Part shown: piece by piece, positions 16,536 to 25,070 of the stretch | How positions within the stretch are numbered: position 1 is the stretch's first letter | Layout of the letters: each line of letters opens with the position of its first letter | Assembly: GCF_040685555.1 (NCBI RefSeq) | Contig: NZ_JBFBIK010000013.1 | Location: 30,030 to 94,029 of the forward strand | Direction: 5' to 3' | DNA from: Sphaerisporangium sp040685555 | GTDB taxonomy: Bacteria; Actinomycetota; Actinomycetes; Streptosporangiales; Streptosporangiaceae | DNA: 64,000 nucleotides | Position numbers and translations under genes: made by a program | Notes under the pieces: generated by a model | Told to the model about the DNA's origin: nothing | Databases searched by the model: none | The model's input: only the letters and a program-made list of their open reading frames with translations

Positions 16536-18059
16536 ATGACTATCGCGCACACCGACACATCGGTGTCGGACGAAGACGACGACCGTCCCGGGGGACTGCC
16601 GTCGTTCGCGGCTGGGCCGGTCGCGGTCGTCTCCGCGGCGGTCGCCGCGCTGCTCACCGCGTTGTCCGGCCGCTACGGGTTCCACCGCGACGAGCTGTAC
16701 TTCATGGTCGCCGGCGACCGGCCGGCCTGGGGATACATCGACCAGCCGCCGCTGACGCCGCTGCTCGCGAGGGCCAGCACCGCGCTCTTCGGCGACACGC
16801 CCTTCGGGCTGCGCGTCGTGGCGACGCTGCTGACGGTTCTGACCGTCGTGGCCGCCGCGCTGATCGCCAGGGAGCTCGGGGGAGGCCGGCGCGCCCAGCT
16901 GCTCGCGGCGGTCTTCACCGCCACCTCCGGCATCGTCCTCGGGCTCGGCCACATGGTCGCCACCGCCACGTTCGACACGCTCGCGTGGCTCGTCATCAGC
17001 TGGCTGGTGCTGAGACTGCTGCGCACCGGAGACGGCCGCTGGTATCTGGCGATCGGCGCCGTCATCGGCGTCGGGTTGCTCAACAAGCAGCTGGTCGCCC
17101 TGGTCGTGCTGGCGCTGCTGGTCTCGCTGCTCGCGGTCGGGCCGAGGCGGATGCTGCGCACCTGGTGGCTGCTCGCCGGCGCGGCGGTCGCGCTGCTCCT
17201 GGCCTCGCCGAACCTGTTGTGGGCGGCGTCGCACGGCTGGCCGCAGCTGACCGTCGCGGCCGGGATCAGCGACCGTGAGGGCGGCGAGAACCGCCTGATG
17301 TTCGTGCCCCTCCTGCTCGTGCAGCTCTCCCCGCTGTTCGTGCCGATCTGGGTGGCCGGGCTCATCCGGCTGTGGCGTGATCCGGCGATCAGGTGGGCGC
17401 GGCTGTTCGCGGTGGCCGTCCCGTTGCTCGTGGTGGTCGTGCCCATCTTCGGCGGGAAGTCGTACTACGTGCTGCCGCTGCTGATCGTGGCGATGGCGGC
17501 CGGTGCCACGAGCGTCGTCCGCTGGGCGGGCGCCGGCCGGCGGATGTGGGTGCTCGTGACCACGATCGTCGTCGCCGCCCTGGTCAACATCGTCGTGGTG
17601 CTGCCGGTTCTACCGCCCGACACCGTGCGGGTGGTCAGCGCGATGAACCGGGAGCAGGGCGAGCAGGTCGGCTGGCCCACCCTGGCGTCCACCGTCGCGG
17701 ACACCTGGGACCAGATCCCCTCCGAGCAGCGCTCGCGGGCCGTCGTCTTCGCCCAGAACTACGGCGAGGCGGCGGCGATCGCGCGGTACGGGCCCGAACA
17801 CGGCGTGCCCGCCGCGTACTCCGCCCACATGAGCTACTTCGAGTGGGGGCCGCCGGCCGACTCCGCCGACGGCCCGGTGGTGCTCGTGTACTACAAGGAC
17901 AACCTGCGGCTTCCCCGCCTCTTCGGCGACTGCCGGCCGGCGCGTCCCGTCGACCTCGGGTTCGAGCTGGGCAACGAGCTGCAGGACGACGTCGTCCAGC
18001 TGTGCACGGGCCCCCACGCCCCCTGGTCCACCCTGTGGCCCATGCTCCGCCACTTCTAG
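16536..18059 (+). CDS. GT39-like (ArnT/PMT-type) membrane glycosyltransferase
   Basis: 507 residues, mostly hydrophobic helices. The first luminal loop carries YGFHRDELYFMVAGDRPAWG and IDQPPLTPLLAR, with the acidic residue typical of GT-C enzymes that use polyprenyl-phosphate sugars (GT39/GT83, PMT_2 domain). It would transfer a sugar to a lipid, protein or glycan outside the membrane. It stands alone, divergent from the exporter/PKS operon and convergent with the DUF5988/carboxylase pair, so whether it belongs to the polyketide locus is unclear; glycosylating the product or a cell-wall component are both possible. Confidence 0.8.
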   Translation: MTIAHTDTSVSDEDDDRPGGLPSFAAGPVAVVSAAVAALLTALSGRYGFHRDELYFMVAGDRPAWGYIDQPPLTPLLARASTALFGDTPFGLRVVATLLTVLTVVAAALIARELGGGRRAQLLAAVFTATSGIVLGLGHMVATATFDTLAWLVISWLVLRLLRTGDGRWYLAIGAVIGVGLLNKQLVALVVLALLVSLLAVGPRRMLRTWWLLAGAAVALLLASPNLLWAASHGWPQLTVAAGISDREGGENRLMFVPLLLVQLSPLFVPIWVAGLIRLWRDPAIRWARLFAVAVPLLVVVVPIFGGKSYYVLPLLIVAMAAGATSVVRWAGAGRRMWVLVTTIVVAALVNIVVVLPVLPPDTVRVVSAMNREQGEQVGWPTLASTVADTWDQIPSEQRSRAVVFAQNYGEAAAIARYGPEHGVPAAYSAHMSYFEWGPPADSADGPVVLVYYKDNLRLPRLFGDCRPARPVDLGFELGNELQDDVVQLCTGPHAPWSTLWPMLRHF

Positions 18060-18072
18060 CCCAGCTCATGCC

Positions 18073-18102
18073 GACGGCCACGTCTTGTACGACGTGGCCG
18101 TC
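18073..18102. terminator. Bidirectional terminator hairpin
   Basis: Perfect 12-bp stem GACGGCCACGTC / GACGTGGCCGTC with loop TTGTAC, located between the convergent glycosyltransferase gene (stop 18059) and the DUF5988 gene (stop 18136). No strong U-tract on either side. Confidence 0.7.
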
Positions 18103-18135
18103 TTCGCTGAAATTGTGGCCGCAGTGGGCCGAACG

Positions 18136-18345
18136 TCATTCGGCTATGGCCGTGTGCATGAACCAGCGGAATACCGGGAAATCTACGCCGTCGACTTCCG
18201 TGGTCTCCCCCTGATGGGTGAAGTGTTCGTATCCCCCGCCGACGGGCAGTTTCAACGTCTCGGCGATGGTCGTCACCCGTTGTATTCGCTGATCGGTCGA
18301 CAGATATGACGGGCCGCCTACCAGGACCACTCCGATCTGAAACAT
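18136..18345 (-). CDS. DUF5988-like small protein
   Basis: 69 residues from ATG 18345, preceded by a perfect ribosome site AAGGAGGTG. It has the VVLVGGP start, GGGYEHF core and FRWFMHTAIAE end that I associate with the DUF5988 family, short proteins of unknown function encoded beside acyl-CoA carboxylase genes in actinomycete polyketide loci. Here it lies 31 bases after a carboxylase beta-subunit gene in the same direction, so the two are probably one operon. It may assist the carboxylase or replace its missing small epsilon subunit, which is speculation. Confidence 0.75.
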   Translation of the reverse strand: MFQIGVVLVGGPSYLSTDQRIQRVTTIAETLKLPVGGGYEHFTHQGETTEVDGVDFPVFRWFMHTAIAE

Positions 18346-18376
18346 TGGTGGCACCTCCTTCGGATGTTCCGGTATT

Positions 18377-19816
18377 TCACAGCGGAATGTTGGAATGGCG
18401 TCCACGGGAATGCGGCGCGCCCGCCAGGGCCTCGGCGAGCCGCAGCCGCGTGGTCGCGGGCGCGATGACCTCGTCGACGACCCCGAGGGACATCGCCCGC
18501 TCGACACCGCCGGCCACCTGCCGGTGCTCCTCGACCAGGCGCGCCCGCAACTCGTCCCGCTCGGCCTCGGGGGCCGCTGCGAGCGCCTTCTTGTGCAGGA
18601 CGCCGACCGCCGCCTCGGCTCCCATCACCGCCACCTCCGCGCCGGGCCAGGCGAAGACCGCCGTGGCGCCGAGCGAGCGGGAGTTCATGGCGATGTAGGC
18701 CCCGCCGTAGGACTTGCGGGTGATCAGGGTGACCCGGGGCACCACGGCCTCGGCGAAGGCGTGCAGGAGCTTGGCGCCACGCCTCACGACGCCACCCCAC
18801 TCCTGCCCGACTCCGGGGAGGTAACCCGGCACGTCCACCAGCACCAGGAGGGGGATGCCGAGCGAGTCGCACATGCGGACGAAGCGCGAGCCCTTCTCGG
18901 CGGACAGGGAGTCCAGGCAGCCGCCCTTGCGGATGGGGTTGTTGGCCAGCACGCCGACCGACCGGCCCCCGAGCCTGCCGAGCCCCACCAGCAGGTTGGC
19001 GGCCCAGCGCGGTTGCAACTCCTCGAACACCACCCCGGCCTCGTCGCCGTCCATGATGGCGTGGACGAGCGGCCGCACGTCGTACGCCCGGCGAGGCGAC
19101 TCCGGCAGGAACGCTCCGAGGTCCCTGTGCTCCCGCAGCCGCGTGAGGTCGAAGACGCCGGGCCGGGAGAAGAACCCGACGAGGCGGCGAGCCCGCGTGT
19201 ACGCCTCGTCCTCGCCGCCGACCGTCACGTGGGCGACACCGGACTTGGGCCCGTGCGTGTCCGGGCCGCCGAGCCCCGCCATGTCGATGGTCTCGCCCGT
19301 GACGCTGCGCACGATGTCGGGCCCGGTCACGAAGACACGGGCGGAGTCGGTCATCATGACGATGTCGGTGAGCGCGGGGCCGTACGCCGCGGCCCCCGCC
19401 GCGGGCCCGAGGACGACGGAGATCTGCGGTATCACGCCGGAGGCCCTCGTCATGGCGGCGAACATCAGCCCGACGCCGTGCATCGACTCGACCCCGTCGG
19501 CGAGCCGGGCGCCTCCGGAATGCCACAGGCCGACCACCGGGCAGCCCAGGCGCTCGGCGGTCTCGATCGCCTCGACGACGCGCATCGCGCCGGCGGCGCC
19601 GAGCGCGCCGCCCATCCGCGTGGCGTCGGTGCAGTAGGCGATGACCGGAGCCCCGTCCACCAGGCCGCGTACGGCCCGCACGCCGCTGTCGTCGTCACCG
19701 TGGAGCGGCACGGGGGAGCCGGCGTCGAGCAGCCGCGCGAGGCGGACGGAAGGCGCCCGGGCGTCGATCTGCTGAGCTGGGGATTTCTCAACCGCAATGG
19801 TGGACAGGACAGTCAT
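18377..19816 (-). CDS. Acyl-CoA carboxylase beta (carboxyltransferase) subunit
   Basis: 479 residues, somewhat shorter than typical AccD/PccB (about 520-550). Crotonase-like carboxyltransferase halves are clear: LWHSGGARLADGVESMHG and GPAAGAAAYGPALTD in the first, LVDVPGYLPGVGQEWGG and SYGGAYIAMNSRSLGA in the second. With a biotinylated alpha subunit it would make malonyl-, methylmalonyl- or another carboxyacyl-CoA, the extender unit for the nearby PKS genes. No alpha subunit or epsilon subunit is in the window, so it must borrow the housekeeping one. ATG 19816 has AGGGGA about 9 bases upstream. Substrate size is not predicted. Confidence 0.88.
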   Translation of the reverse strand: MTVLSTIAVEKSPAQQIDARAPSVRLARLLDAGSPVPLHGDDDSGVRAVRGLVDGAPVIAYCTDATRMGGALGAAGAMRVVEAIETAERLGCPVVGLWHSGGARLADGVESMHGVGLMFAAMTRASGVIPQISVVLGPAAGAAAYGPALTDIVMMTDSARVFVTGPDIVRSVTGETIDMAGLGGPDTHGPKSGVAHVTVGGEDEAYTRARRLVGFFSRPGVFDLTRLREHRDLGAFLPESPRRAYDVRPLVHAIMDGDEAGVVFEELQPRWAANLLVGLGRLGGRSVGVLANNPIRKGGCLDSLSAEKGSRFVRMCDSLGIPLLVLVDVPGYLPGVGQEWGGVVRRGAKLLHAFAEAVVPRVTLITRKSYGGAYIAMNSRSLGATAVFAWPGAEVAVMGAEAAVGVLHKKALAAAPEAERDELRARLVEEHRQVAGGVERAMSLGVVDEVIAPATTRLRLAEALAGAPHSRGRHSNIPL

Positions 19817-20176
19817 CGCCGAATTCCCCTGACGGATGGAATCAACCAGTAATAGTGCCGAATTTGCCCCACTTATCGATGCGAGCCAACCCCTATTCGT
19901 CGAGGAATCGAGTCCACCGGTGTTCCGGGGCCGCGCTTGCGGTCTTCGCCGGGTCCTCCGGCCGAGGTCCCGCTCAGGTTCTCACCACTGGTGAACCGGC
20001 CGTCGTACCAGGTGGGACGGGGTTCGACGGGTGGTCGACGGCGGGCAGGGAGGCCGTCCTCACAGCGTGCCGCGCGCCGTAGTGGCAACTTGTGGCCGGA
20101 ACTTCTGCAGGTTGACGCCCTCCATGGATTCGCGTTCATGTTTCTGTGACGTGAACTCACTTCTGGAGGCCGTGCC
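19817..20176. other. Divergent intergenic region
   Basis: 360 bases between the leftward carboxylase gene and the rightward GH92 gene; both promoters must lie here. A bulged inverted repeat at 19977-19997 (GGTTCTCACCA / TGGTGAACC) could be an operator. TTGACG at 20112-20117 is a possible -35 for GH92 but lacks a good -10. No gene is seen. Confidence 0.35.
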
Positions 20177-23100
20177 TTGTCCATATGGTCGTTACCGATA
20201 GTCGCCGCCGTTCTGGCCGCGACGGCATTTCCGGGGGGCGCGGTCGTCCGGTCCTCCACCGACGAGGATCCTGCCGCCTTGGTCAACACCTTCCTCGGGA
20301 CCAAGGAGGGAGGCCCCGACTTCGGCCATGGGGGCGGGGCCGGCATGAACTTCCCCGGCGCCGTCCTGCCGTTCGGCATGATGCAGTGGAGCCCCGACAC
20401 GGTGGCGAACGCCGGCGGCGGCTACAAATGGGAAGACAACCGGTTGCGCGGCTTCTCGATGACCCACATCTCGGGGCCCGGGTGTACGGGCGCGCAGGAC
20501 TTCCCGGTGATGCCGATCTCCGGCACGATCGGCAGGTCGCCGGCCACGCATGGCGACGACTACGTGCAGACGTTCAAGCACGAGAACGAGAAGGCGTCGC
20601 CCGGCTTCTACGGCACGACCCTGGACACCGGGGTCAAGGCCGAGCTGTCGGTGAGCACGCGTGCCGGCGTGGGACGGTTCACCTTCCCGCAGGGCAAGCC
20701 GGGTACGCTGCTGCTGAACACCAGCGGGTCGGTCAACGGCATCGACGACGGCGAGACCCGGATCACCGGGAACACCGTCGAGGGCTGGGTCCAGACCGGC
20801 GGGTTCTGCGGTCCCCCGATGCGCTACAGGGTCTACTTCTCCGCCACCTTCGACCAGCCGATCACCGGCTCGGGCACCTGGAAGGACGACGCGGTACTCC
20901 CGGGCGTCCAGGCGGTGCGGAACGCCTCCAAGGCGAAGGTCAGGGGCGAGACCGTGACGGCCCAGGATGTCGTCGTCAACGGCCCGGGGTCGGGCGCCTA
21001 CCTGCAGTTCGCCTCGGCCAAGCCGGTGCAGATGCGCGTGGGACTGTCCTACGTGAGCATCGACGGGGCCAGGAACAACGTCAAGACCGAGGTCGGCACC
21101 GACGGCCTCGACCAGGTCGCGCTGAAGGCCCAGGCCACCTGGAGCAAGCGGCTCGGCCAGGTGCGGGTCACGGGCGGCACGCTGGACCAGCGGCGTACCT
21201 TCTACAGCAACCTCTACCACTCCCTGCTGCAGCCGTATGTCGCCGAGGACACCGACGGCACGTACACGGGCATGGACAACAAGCCGCACAAGGTGGCGGC
21301 GGGCCGTCACCACTACGCGACGTTCTCCGGGTGGGACATCTACCGCAGCGAGGTGCAGCTCCTCGCCCTGCTCGCGCCCAATGTGGGCAGCGACGTCGCG
21401 CAGTCGATGTACGACAACGCGCAATCGATCGGCAACGTGTGGGACCGGTGGTCGCACCAGAGCGCGGTCACCGGTGTCATGGTCGGGGACCCGTTCCACT
21501 CGATCATCTCCAGCATGTACGCCTTCGGGGCGCGCGGCTACGACGCTCCGGCGGTCCTGAAGGCCATGGTCGCGGCGGCCAAGCGCGTCGGCCCGATGGA
21601 CATCGGCCACCCGCAGGCCAAGTACGACGAGCGGCCGGGCAACGCCGCCTACATGGCGAAGGGGTACGTCCCGGCGGACCCCTCCTCGACGCTGGAGTAC
21701 GGCGTCGCGGACTTCGGGCTGGCCCAGCTCGCCTCCCGTCTCGGCGACGCGACGACCTCCGGCGAGTTCATGAAGCGCTCACAGGCCTGGCAGAACATCT
21801 ACAACCCGGCGAACTCCTGGATCCAGCCGCGCATGGCCGAAGGCTCGTTCACGTCCCCCTTCGACCCCGCGAACCCGGACTCCTACATCGAGGGCAACGG
21901 CGCGCAGTACCACTGGATGGTGCCGCACAACGCGCGCGGGCTGTTCGACGTGATGGGCGGCAACGCGAAGGCGTCCGCGCGGCTCGACGCGTACTTCAAG
22001 AAGCTCAACGCCGGTCCGAAGGAGCCCTACGCCTACATGGGCAACGAGCCGGCCATGCCGGCGCCGTGGCTGTACGCGTGGGCCGGGCAGCCGTACAAGA
22101 CCCAGGACCTCGTGCGGCGGGTGCAGCAGGAGCTGTTCAAGTCCGGCCCGGACGGGCTGGCGGGCAACGACGACCTCGGGGCGATGGGCTCCTGGTACGT
22201 GTGGTCGGCGATGGGCCTGTTCCCGGCCATCCCCGGCCGGGCGGAGCTGCTGGTCAACACCCCGCTGTTCGACAAGATCACCATAAGCCGCGATACGGGC
22301 GCCATCGAGATCAACGCGCCCGGCTCCGCCAACCGGTACATCCAGACGCTCAAGGTGAACGGGGTGAAGACCACCAAGGCGTGGCTGCCGGAGTCGTTCG
22401 CGACCAGTGGCGGCCGGGTCGACTTCACGCTCGGCTCGACGCCGAACACCGCGTTCGGATCCGCCGCGACGGACGCGCCGCCGTCGTTCAACCAGGGCGC
22501 GAAGCCGTACCTCATCGGCGCCGACCCGGCCAGCGGCCCGGTCGAGCCGGGCGGGGCCTTCGTGGCGCAGTTCGCCGCCCAGTCCGCGACCAAGGCCGTC
22601 TCGCTGAAGTGGGAGGCGAAGCCGCCGGCGGGCGTCACCGTGTCACCCTCCAGCGGGACGTTCCAGGTGCCGGCCGGAGGCAGGGCCACGGTGACGCTGC
22701 GGATCACCGTGGGCGCCGGCGTGGCCCTCGGGTTCCAGACCGTGCCGATCACCGCCACCGAGCCCACGTCGAGCGGCTCCGTTTCCACGGCGCTGACCAC
22801 CGGCGTACGGCTCAACGTGGCCAAGCGCGGGACGATCGACTGGTACCAGAACAACGCGGGCATCGGCGACGAGGCCGAGCCGGGCCAGGCCAACCTCGAC
22901 GGAGCCGGGTTCGCCTACCCGGCCCAGGCGCTCGCGGGGGCCGGGCTGACGCCGGGCGGCACGCTCGACTGGAAGGGCTTCAAGTTCACCTGGCCGAACC
23001 GCAGGCTCGGCGAGTGGGACAACCTGGTGACCGGAAGCCAGGCGATCGAGATGGCGGCGCCCGACGGAGCCACCAAGCTGGCCTTTCTCGGGTCGGGTAC

Positions 23101-23401
23101 GAACACCGCGCCGCTGGTGGACACGACGATCACCTACACCGACGGCTCGACGAGCACGGCCAAGCTGGGCTTCAGCGACTGGATGCTGAACTTCGGAAGT
23201 AGCCCCCCCAGCTACGGGAACGAGATCGTGGCCCAGGCGCCCTACCGGTTGTACTCGGGCTCGTGGCAGATCCAGCCGCTCAGCACCTTCGTCTTCGCCG
23301 CGCAGCCGATCGCGCTGACGGCGGGCAAGACGGTGAAGACCGTGAAGTTCTCACCGGTGGAGGGCGGCTCGCTGCACATCTTCGCCTGGGCCTTCTCCTG
23401 A
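20177..23401 (+). CDS. Secreted GH92 alpha-mannosidase
   Basis: 1074 residues beginning at TTG 20177, with GGAGGC 6 bases upstream. A short hydrophobic signal region (SLPIVAAVLAATAFPGGA) is followed by the GH92 N-domain (NTFLGTKEGGPDFGHGGGAG, FSMTHISGPGC) and catalytic domain (NLYHSLLQPYV, GWDIYRSEVQLLALL, GNDDLGAMGSWYVWSAMGL). GH92 enzymes are Ca-dependent exo-alpha-mannosidases acting on mannans and N-glycans. From about 760 an Ig-like/NEW3-type module follows (LIGADPASGPVEPGG), then a terminal beta-rich domain of about 200 residues (GTIDWYQNNAGIGDE), possibly carbohydrate binding. It stands alone between a divergent carboxylase gene and a strong terminator. Exact linkage specificity is not predicted. 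Confidence 0.9.
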   Translation: MSIWSLPIVAAVLAATAFPGGAVVRSSTDEDPAALVNTFLGTKEGGPDFGHGGGAGMNFPGAVLPFGMMQWSPDTVANAGGGYKWEDNRLRGFSMTHISGPGCTGAQDFPVMPISGTIGRSPATHGDDYVQTFKHENEKASPGFYGTTLDTGVKAELSVSTRAGVGRFTFPQGKPGTLLLNTSGSVNGIDDGETRITGNTVEGWVQTGGFCGPPMRYRVYFSATFDQPITGSGTWKDDAVLPGVQAVRNASKAKVRGETVTAQDVVVNGPGSGAYLQFASAKPVQMRVGLSYVSIDGARNNVKTEVGTDGLDQVALKAQATWSKRLGQVRVTGGTLDQRRTFYSNLYHSLLQPYVAEDTDGTYTGMDNKPHKVAAGRHHYATFSGWDIYRSEVQLLALLAPNVGSDVAQSMYDNAQSIGNVWDRWSHQSAVTGVMVGDPFHSIISSMYAFGARGYDAPAVLKAMVAAAKRVGPMDIGHPQAKYDERPGNAAYMAKGYVPADPSSTLEYGVADFGLAQLASRLGDATTSGEFMKRSQAWQNIYNPANSWIQPRMAEGSFTSPFDPANPDSYIEGNGAQYHWMVPHNARGLFDVMGGNAKASARLDAYFKKLNAGPKEPYAYMGNEPAMPAPWLYAWAGQPYKTQDLVRRVQQELFKSGPDGLAGNDDLGAMGSWYVWSAMGLFPAIPGRAELLVNTPLFDKITISRDTGAIEINAPGSANRYIQTLKVNGVKTTKAWLPESFATSGGRVDFTLGSTPNTAFGSAATDAPPSFNQGAKPYLIGADPASGPVEPGGAFVAQFAAQSATKAVSLKWEAKPPAGVTVSPSSGTFQVPAGGRATVTLRITVGAGVALGFQTVPITATEPTSSGSVSTALTTGVRLNVAKRGTIDWYQNNAGIGDEAEPGQANLDGAGFAYPAQALAGAGLTPGGTLDWKGFKFTWPNRRLGEWDNLVTGSQAIEMAAPDGATKLAFLGSGTNTAPLVDTTITYTDGSTSTAKLGFSDWMLNFGSSPPSYGNEIVAQAPYRLYSGSWQIQPLSTFVFAAQPIALTAGKTVKTVKFSPVEGGSLHIFAWAFS

Positions 23402-23447
23402 CCGGCGAGTGATGTGGGCCTTTTCCCTGCCCGCGATTGATCGAGGA

Positions 23448-23477
23448 CCCCACGGAGGGCACGAGCCCTCCGTGGGG
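23448..23477 (+). terminator. Terminator of the GH92 gene
   Basis: Perfect 13-bp stem CCCCACGGAGGGC / GCCCTCCGTGGGG with tetraloop ACGA, 47 bases after the GH92 stop. No U-tract follows, as is common in actinomycetes. Confidence 0.75.
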
Positions 23478-23507
23478 CGTCTCCGGACCTCGTGTCTTGT
23501 GGCCAAG

Positions 23508-23527
23508 AACTCTATATAGGTAGAGTT
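23508..23527 (+). promoter_or_regulatory. Operator/-10 region of the PadR operon
   Basis: Perfect inverted repeat AACTCTA-N6-TAGAGTT, ending 5 bases before the PadR ATG. It contains TATATA and TATAGG, AT-rich boxes suitable as a -10, so the transcript is probably leaderless and PadR binding here would shut it off. No Shine-Dalgarno sequence precedes the ATG. Confidence 0.6.
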
Positions 23528-23532
23528 CGGTC

Positions 23533-23889
23533 ATGGTCCGACGTCCTTCCCGGCAGACCGTGGTGGTGCTGTCCGCGCTCGCGGCGGATCCCGCCACCTG
23601 GCGGTACGGCTACGAGCTCGGGCAGGAGGTCGGCCTCAAGGCCGGCTCGCTGTACCCGATCCTGATGCGACTGTGCGACCGCCAGCTGCTGGAACACGCC
23701 TGGGAGACGGACGCGCCGCCCGGGCGCCCGCCACGGCACCTGTACCGGCTGACGGCCGCCGGAGTCCGCTTTGCCGCCGAGACCGCACCCGTTCCGCCGC
23801 ACGATCCGGTGAAGGATCTAATGAAAAGTCCGGTGAAGGGCCCGGCGTCCCCCTTGGCGCAGGCCGGCGAGTTGCGGAGCGCGTGGTGA
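23533..23889 (+). CDS. PadR-family transcriptional repressor
   Basis: 118 residues with the PadR winged helix: SRQTVVVLSALAADPATWRYG, GYELGQEVGLKAGSLYPILMRL and the wing PGRPPRHLYRLTAAG. PadR proteins usually repress a neighbouring transporter or membrane gene until a ligand or stress is sensed. It overlaps the downstream membrane protein gene as GTGA and carries its own palindromic site at 23508-23527. The C-terminal dimerisation helix is short, as in small PadR-s1 proteins. Confidence 0.88.
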   Translation: MVRRPSRQTVVVLSALAADPATWRYGYELGQEVGLKAGSLYPILMRLCDRQLLEHAWETDAPPGRPPRHLYRLTAAGVRFAAETAPVPPHDPVKDLMKSPVKGPASPLAQAGELRSAW

Positions 23890-25064
23890 CCCGCGCGGAA
23901 GGCGAGGTCCCGGCCGGGCCCCGCGCCGGGGGCGGGGCGCCGGCCGACCTGGCCGGCCGCCTGCTCGGGTGGGCGGTACGGCTGCTGCCCCCTGCCGGGC
24001 GGCGGGAGTGGGGCCGTGCCATGCAGGCCGAGCTCGCCCAGATCGAATCGGCAGCAGAGCGGCGACGGTTCGCGCTGGGCTGCATGCGGGCCTCGCTCAC
24101 CCAACCCCGGTTGCTCGTCGCGGCCGGCTATCCGTCGCTGATGCTGGGCGCGATCGCGGGCACCGTCGTCTGGACCGGCAGGGTCACGTACGCCCCGCTG
24201 CGCGCGGGCCTGATCGGACTGGTAGCGATCCTGCTGGCACTGTCCTGGCTCGCGCGTCGTCCCGGCGTGTTCGGACCGGTCGCTGAGGGCCTGGCCGCCC
24301 GCCTGGTCCGCGTCGGCGGCTACCTTCTCGTGGGCGCGTCTGCCGTGCTCACCATCCACAGCCTCCGCCTGGCCACCAACTCCCTTCCGGAGAAGGCCGG
24401 AACGGGTGTGCCGATCATCACCACGGTGCTGGTCCTCTACACGGTGGCGTTCGTCACCGTGACGGCCCGCGGGTCCGCGGCCGGCATGCGAGTGTTGGCG
24501 ATCGGCGGAGGGTGCGGGGTCGCCGCCGCGGTGGCGTGCCTGGTGCCGGTGCTGGTCTTCCCTCCGCTGCCGGTGTCCAGCGCATGGGCGATCGCGGCGA
24601 TCGCGACCGCCGGCTGCGCGGCGGCACTGATCTCGGTCAGCCGGTCCAATCGGTCCGGCGACGCCGGTCGGCCCGCTCTGACCGGTGTGGCCGGTGTGGC
24701 CGGTAAGAGCGATCTGGCGGGCCGGACGGGGCCGGTCGGGCAGTCCTTGATCGCCTTGCTGTGCGCGGCCACCGTCGCCGCGTTGCTGATCTTCGTTTAC
24801 GTCGACGTTCTGCTGCAGTTCTTTCCGCACTGGGTGCCCGACACCAGTCCCGTGAACGTCCCCGCCGCGAACCGGCTCGACAACAACCGGCGCGGAGCCG
24901 AGGACCCTTACTTCGCCATCCTGCTGATGGGCGGGCTTCTGGCCGCGACGCTGAGCACCGTGATCATCGCCACCAGGCGCCCACAACCCGGCCGGCCAGA
25001 ACCTCTCCAGCCGGGCGCTCCGTCGCCTCCTGACCTCCTCGCCCACGAGTGGACCCACGGCTGA
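23886..25064 (+). CDS. PadR-coupled membrane protein of unknown function
   Basis: 392 residues from GTG 23886, which overlaps the PadR stop as GTGA. The N-terminal cytoplasmic part has LLPPAGRREWGRAMQAELAQ, a motif found in actinobacterial proteins linked to PadR regulators, then about eight membrane helices (LMLGAIAGTVVWTG, LIGLVAILLALSWLA, IITTVLVLYTVAFVTV, SLIALLCAATVAALLIFVYV) and a polar tail. It is probably the effector controlled by PadR, perhaps a sensor or membrane-stress protein. No transporter or enzyme motif is recognised. Confidence 0.75.
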   Translation: MTRAEGEVPAGPRAGGGAPADLAGRLLGWAVRLLPPAGRREWGRAMQAELAQIESAAERRRFALGCMRASLTQPRLLVAAGYPSLMLGAIAGTVVWTGRVTYAPLRAGLIGLVAILLALSWLARRPGVFGPVAEGLAARLVRVGGYLLVGASAVLTIHSLRLATNSLPEKAGTGVPIITTVLVLYTVAFVTVTARGSAAGMRVLAIGGGCGVAAAVACLVPVLVFPPLPVSSAWAIAAIATAGCAAALISVSRSNRSGDAGRPALTGVAGVAGKSDLAGRTGPVGQSLIALLCAATVAALLIFVYVDVLLQFFPHWVPDTSPVNVPAANRLDNNRRGAEDPYFAILLMGGLLAATLSTVIIATRRPQPGRPEPLQPGAPSPPDLLAHEWTHG

Positions 25065-25070
25065 TCAGTG

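Noticed and set aside
19873..20400. Leftward open frame overlapping the GH92 start
   Set aside because: No family resemblance, Arg/Pro/Ser-rich, and it overlaps the GH92 signal peptide and catalytic start.
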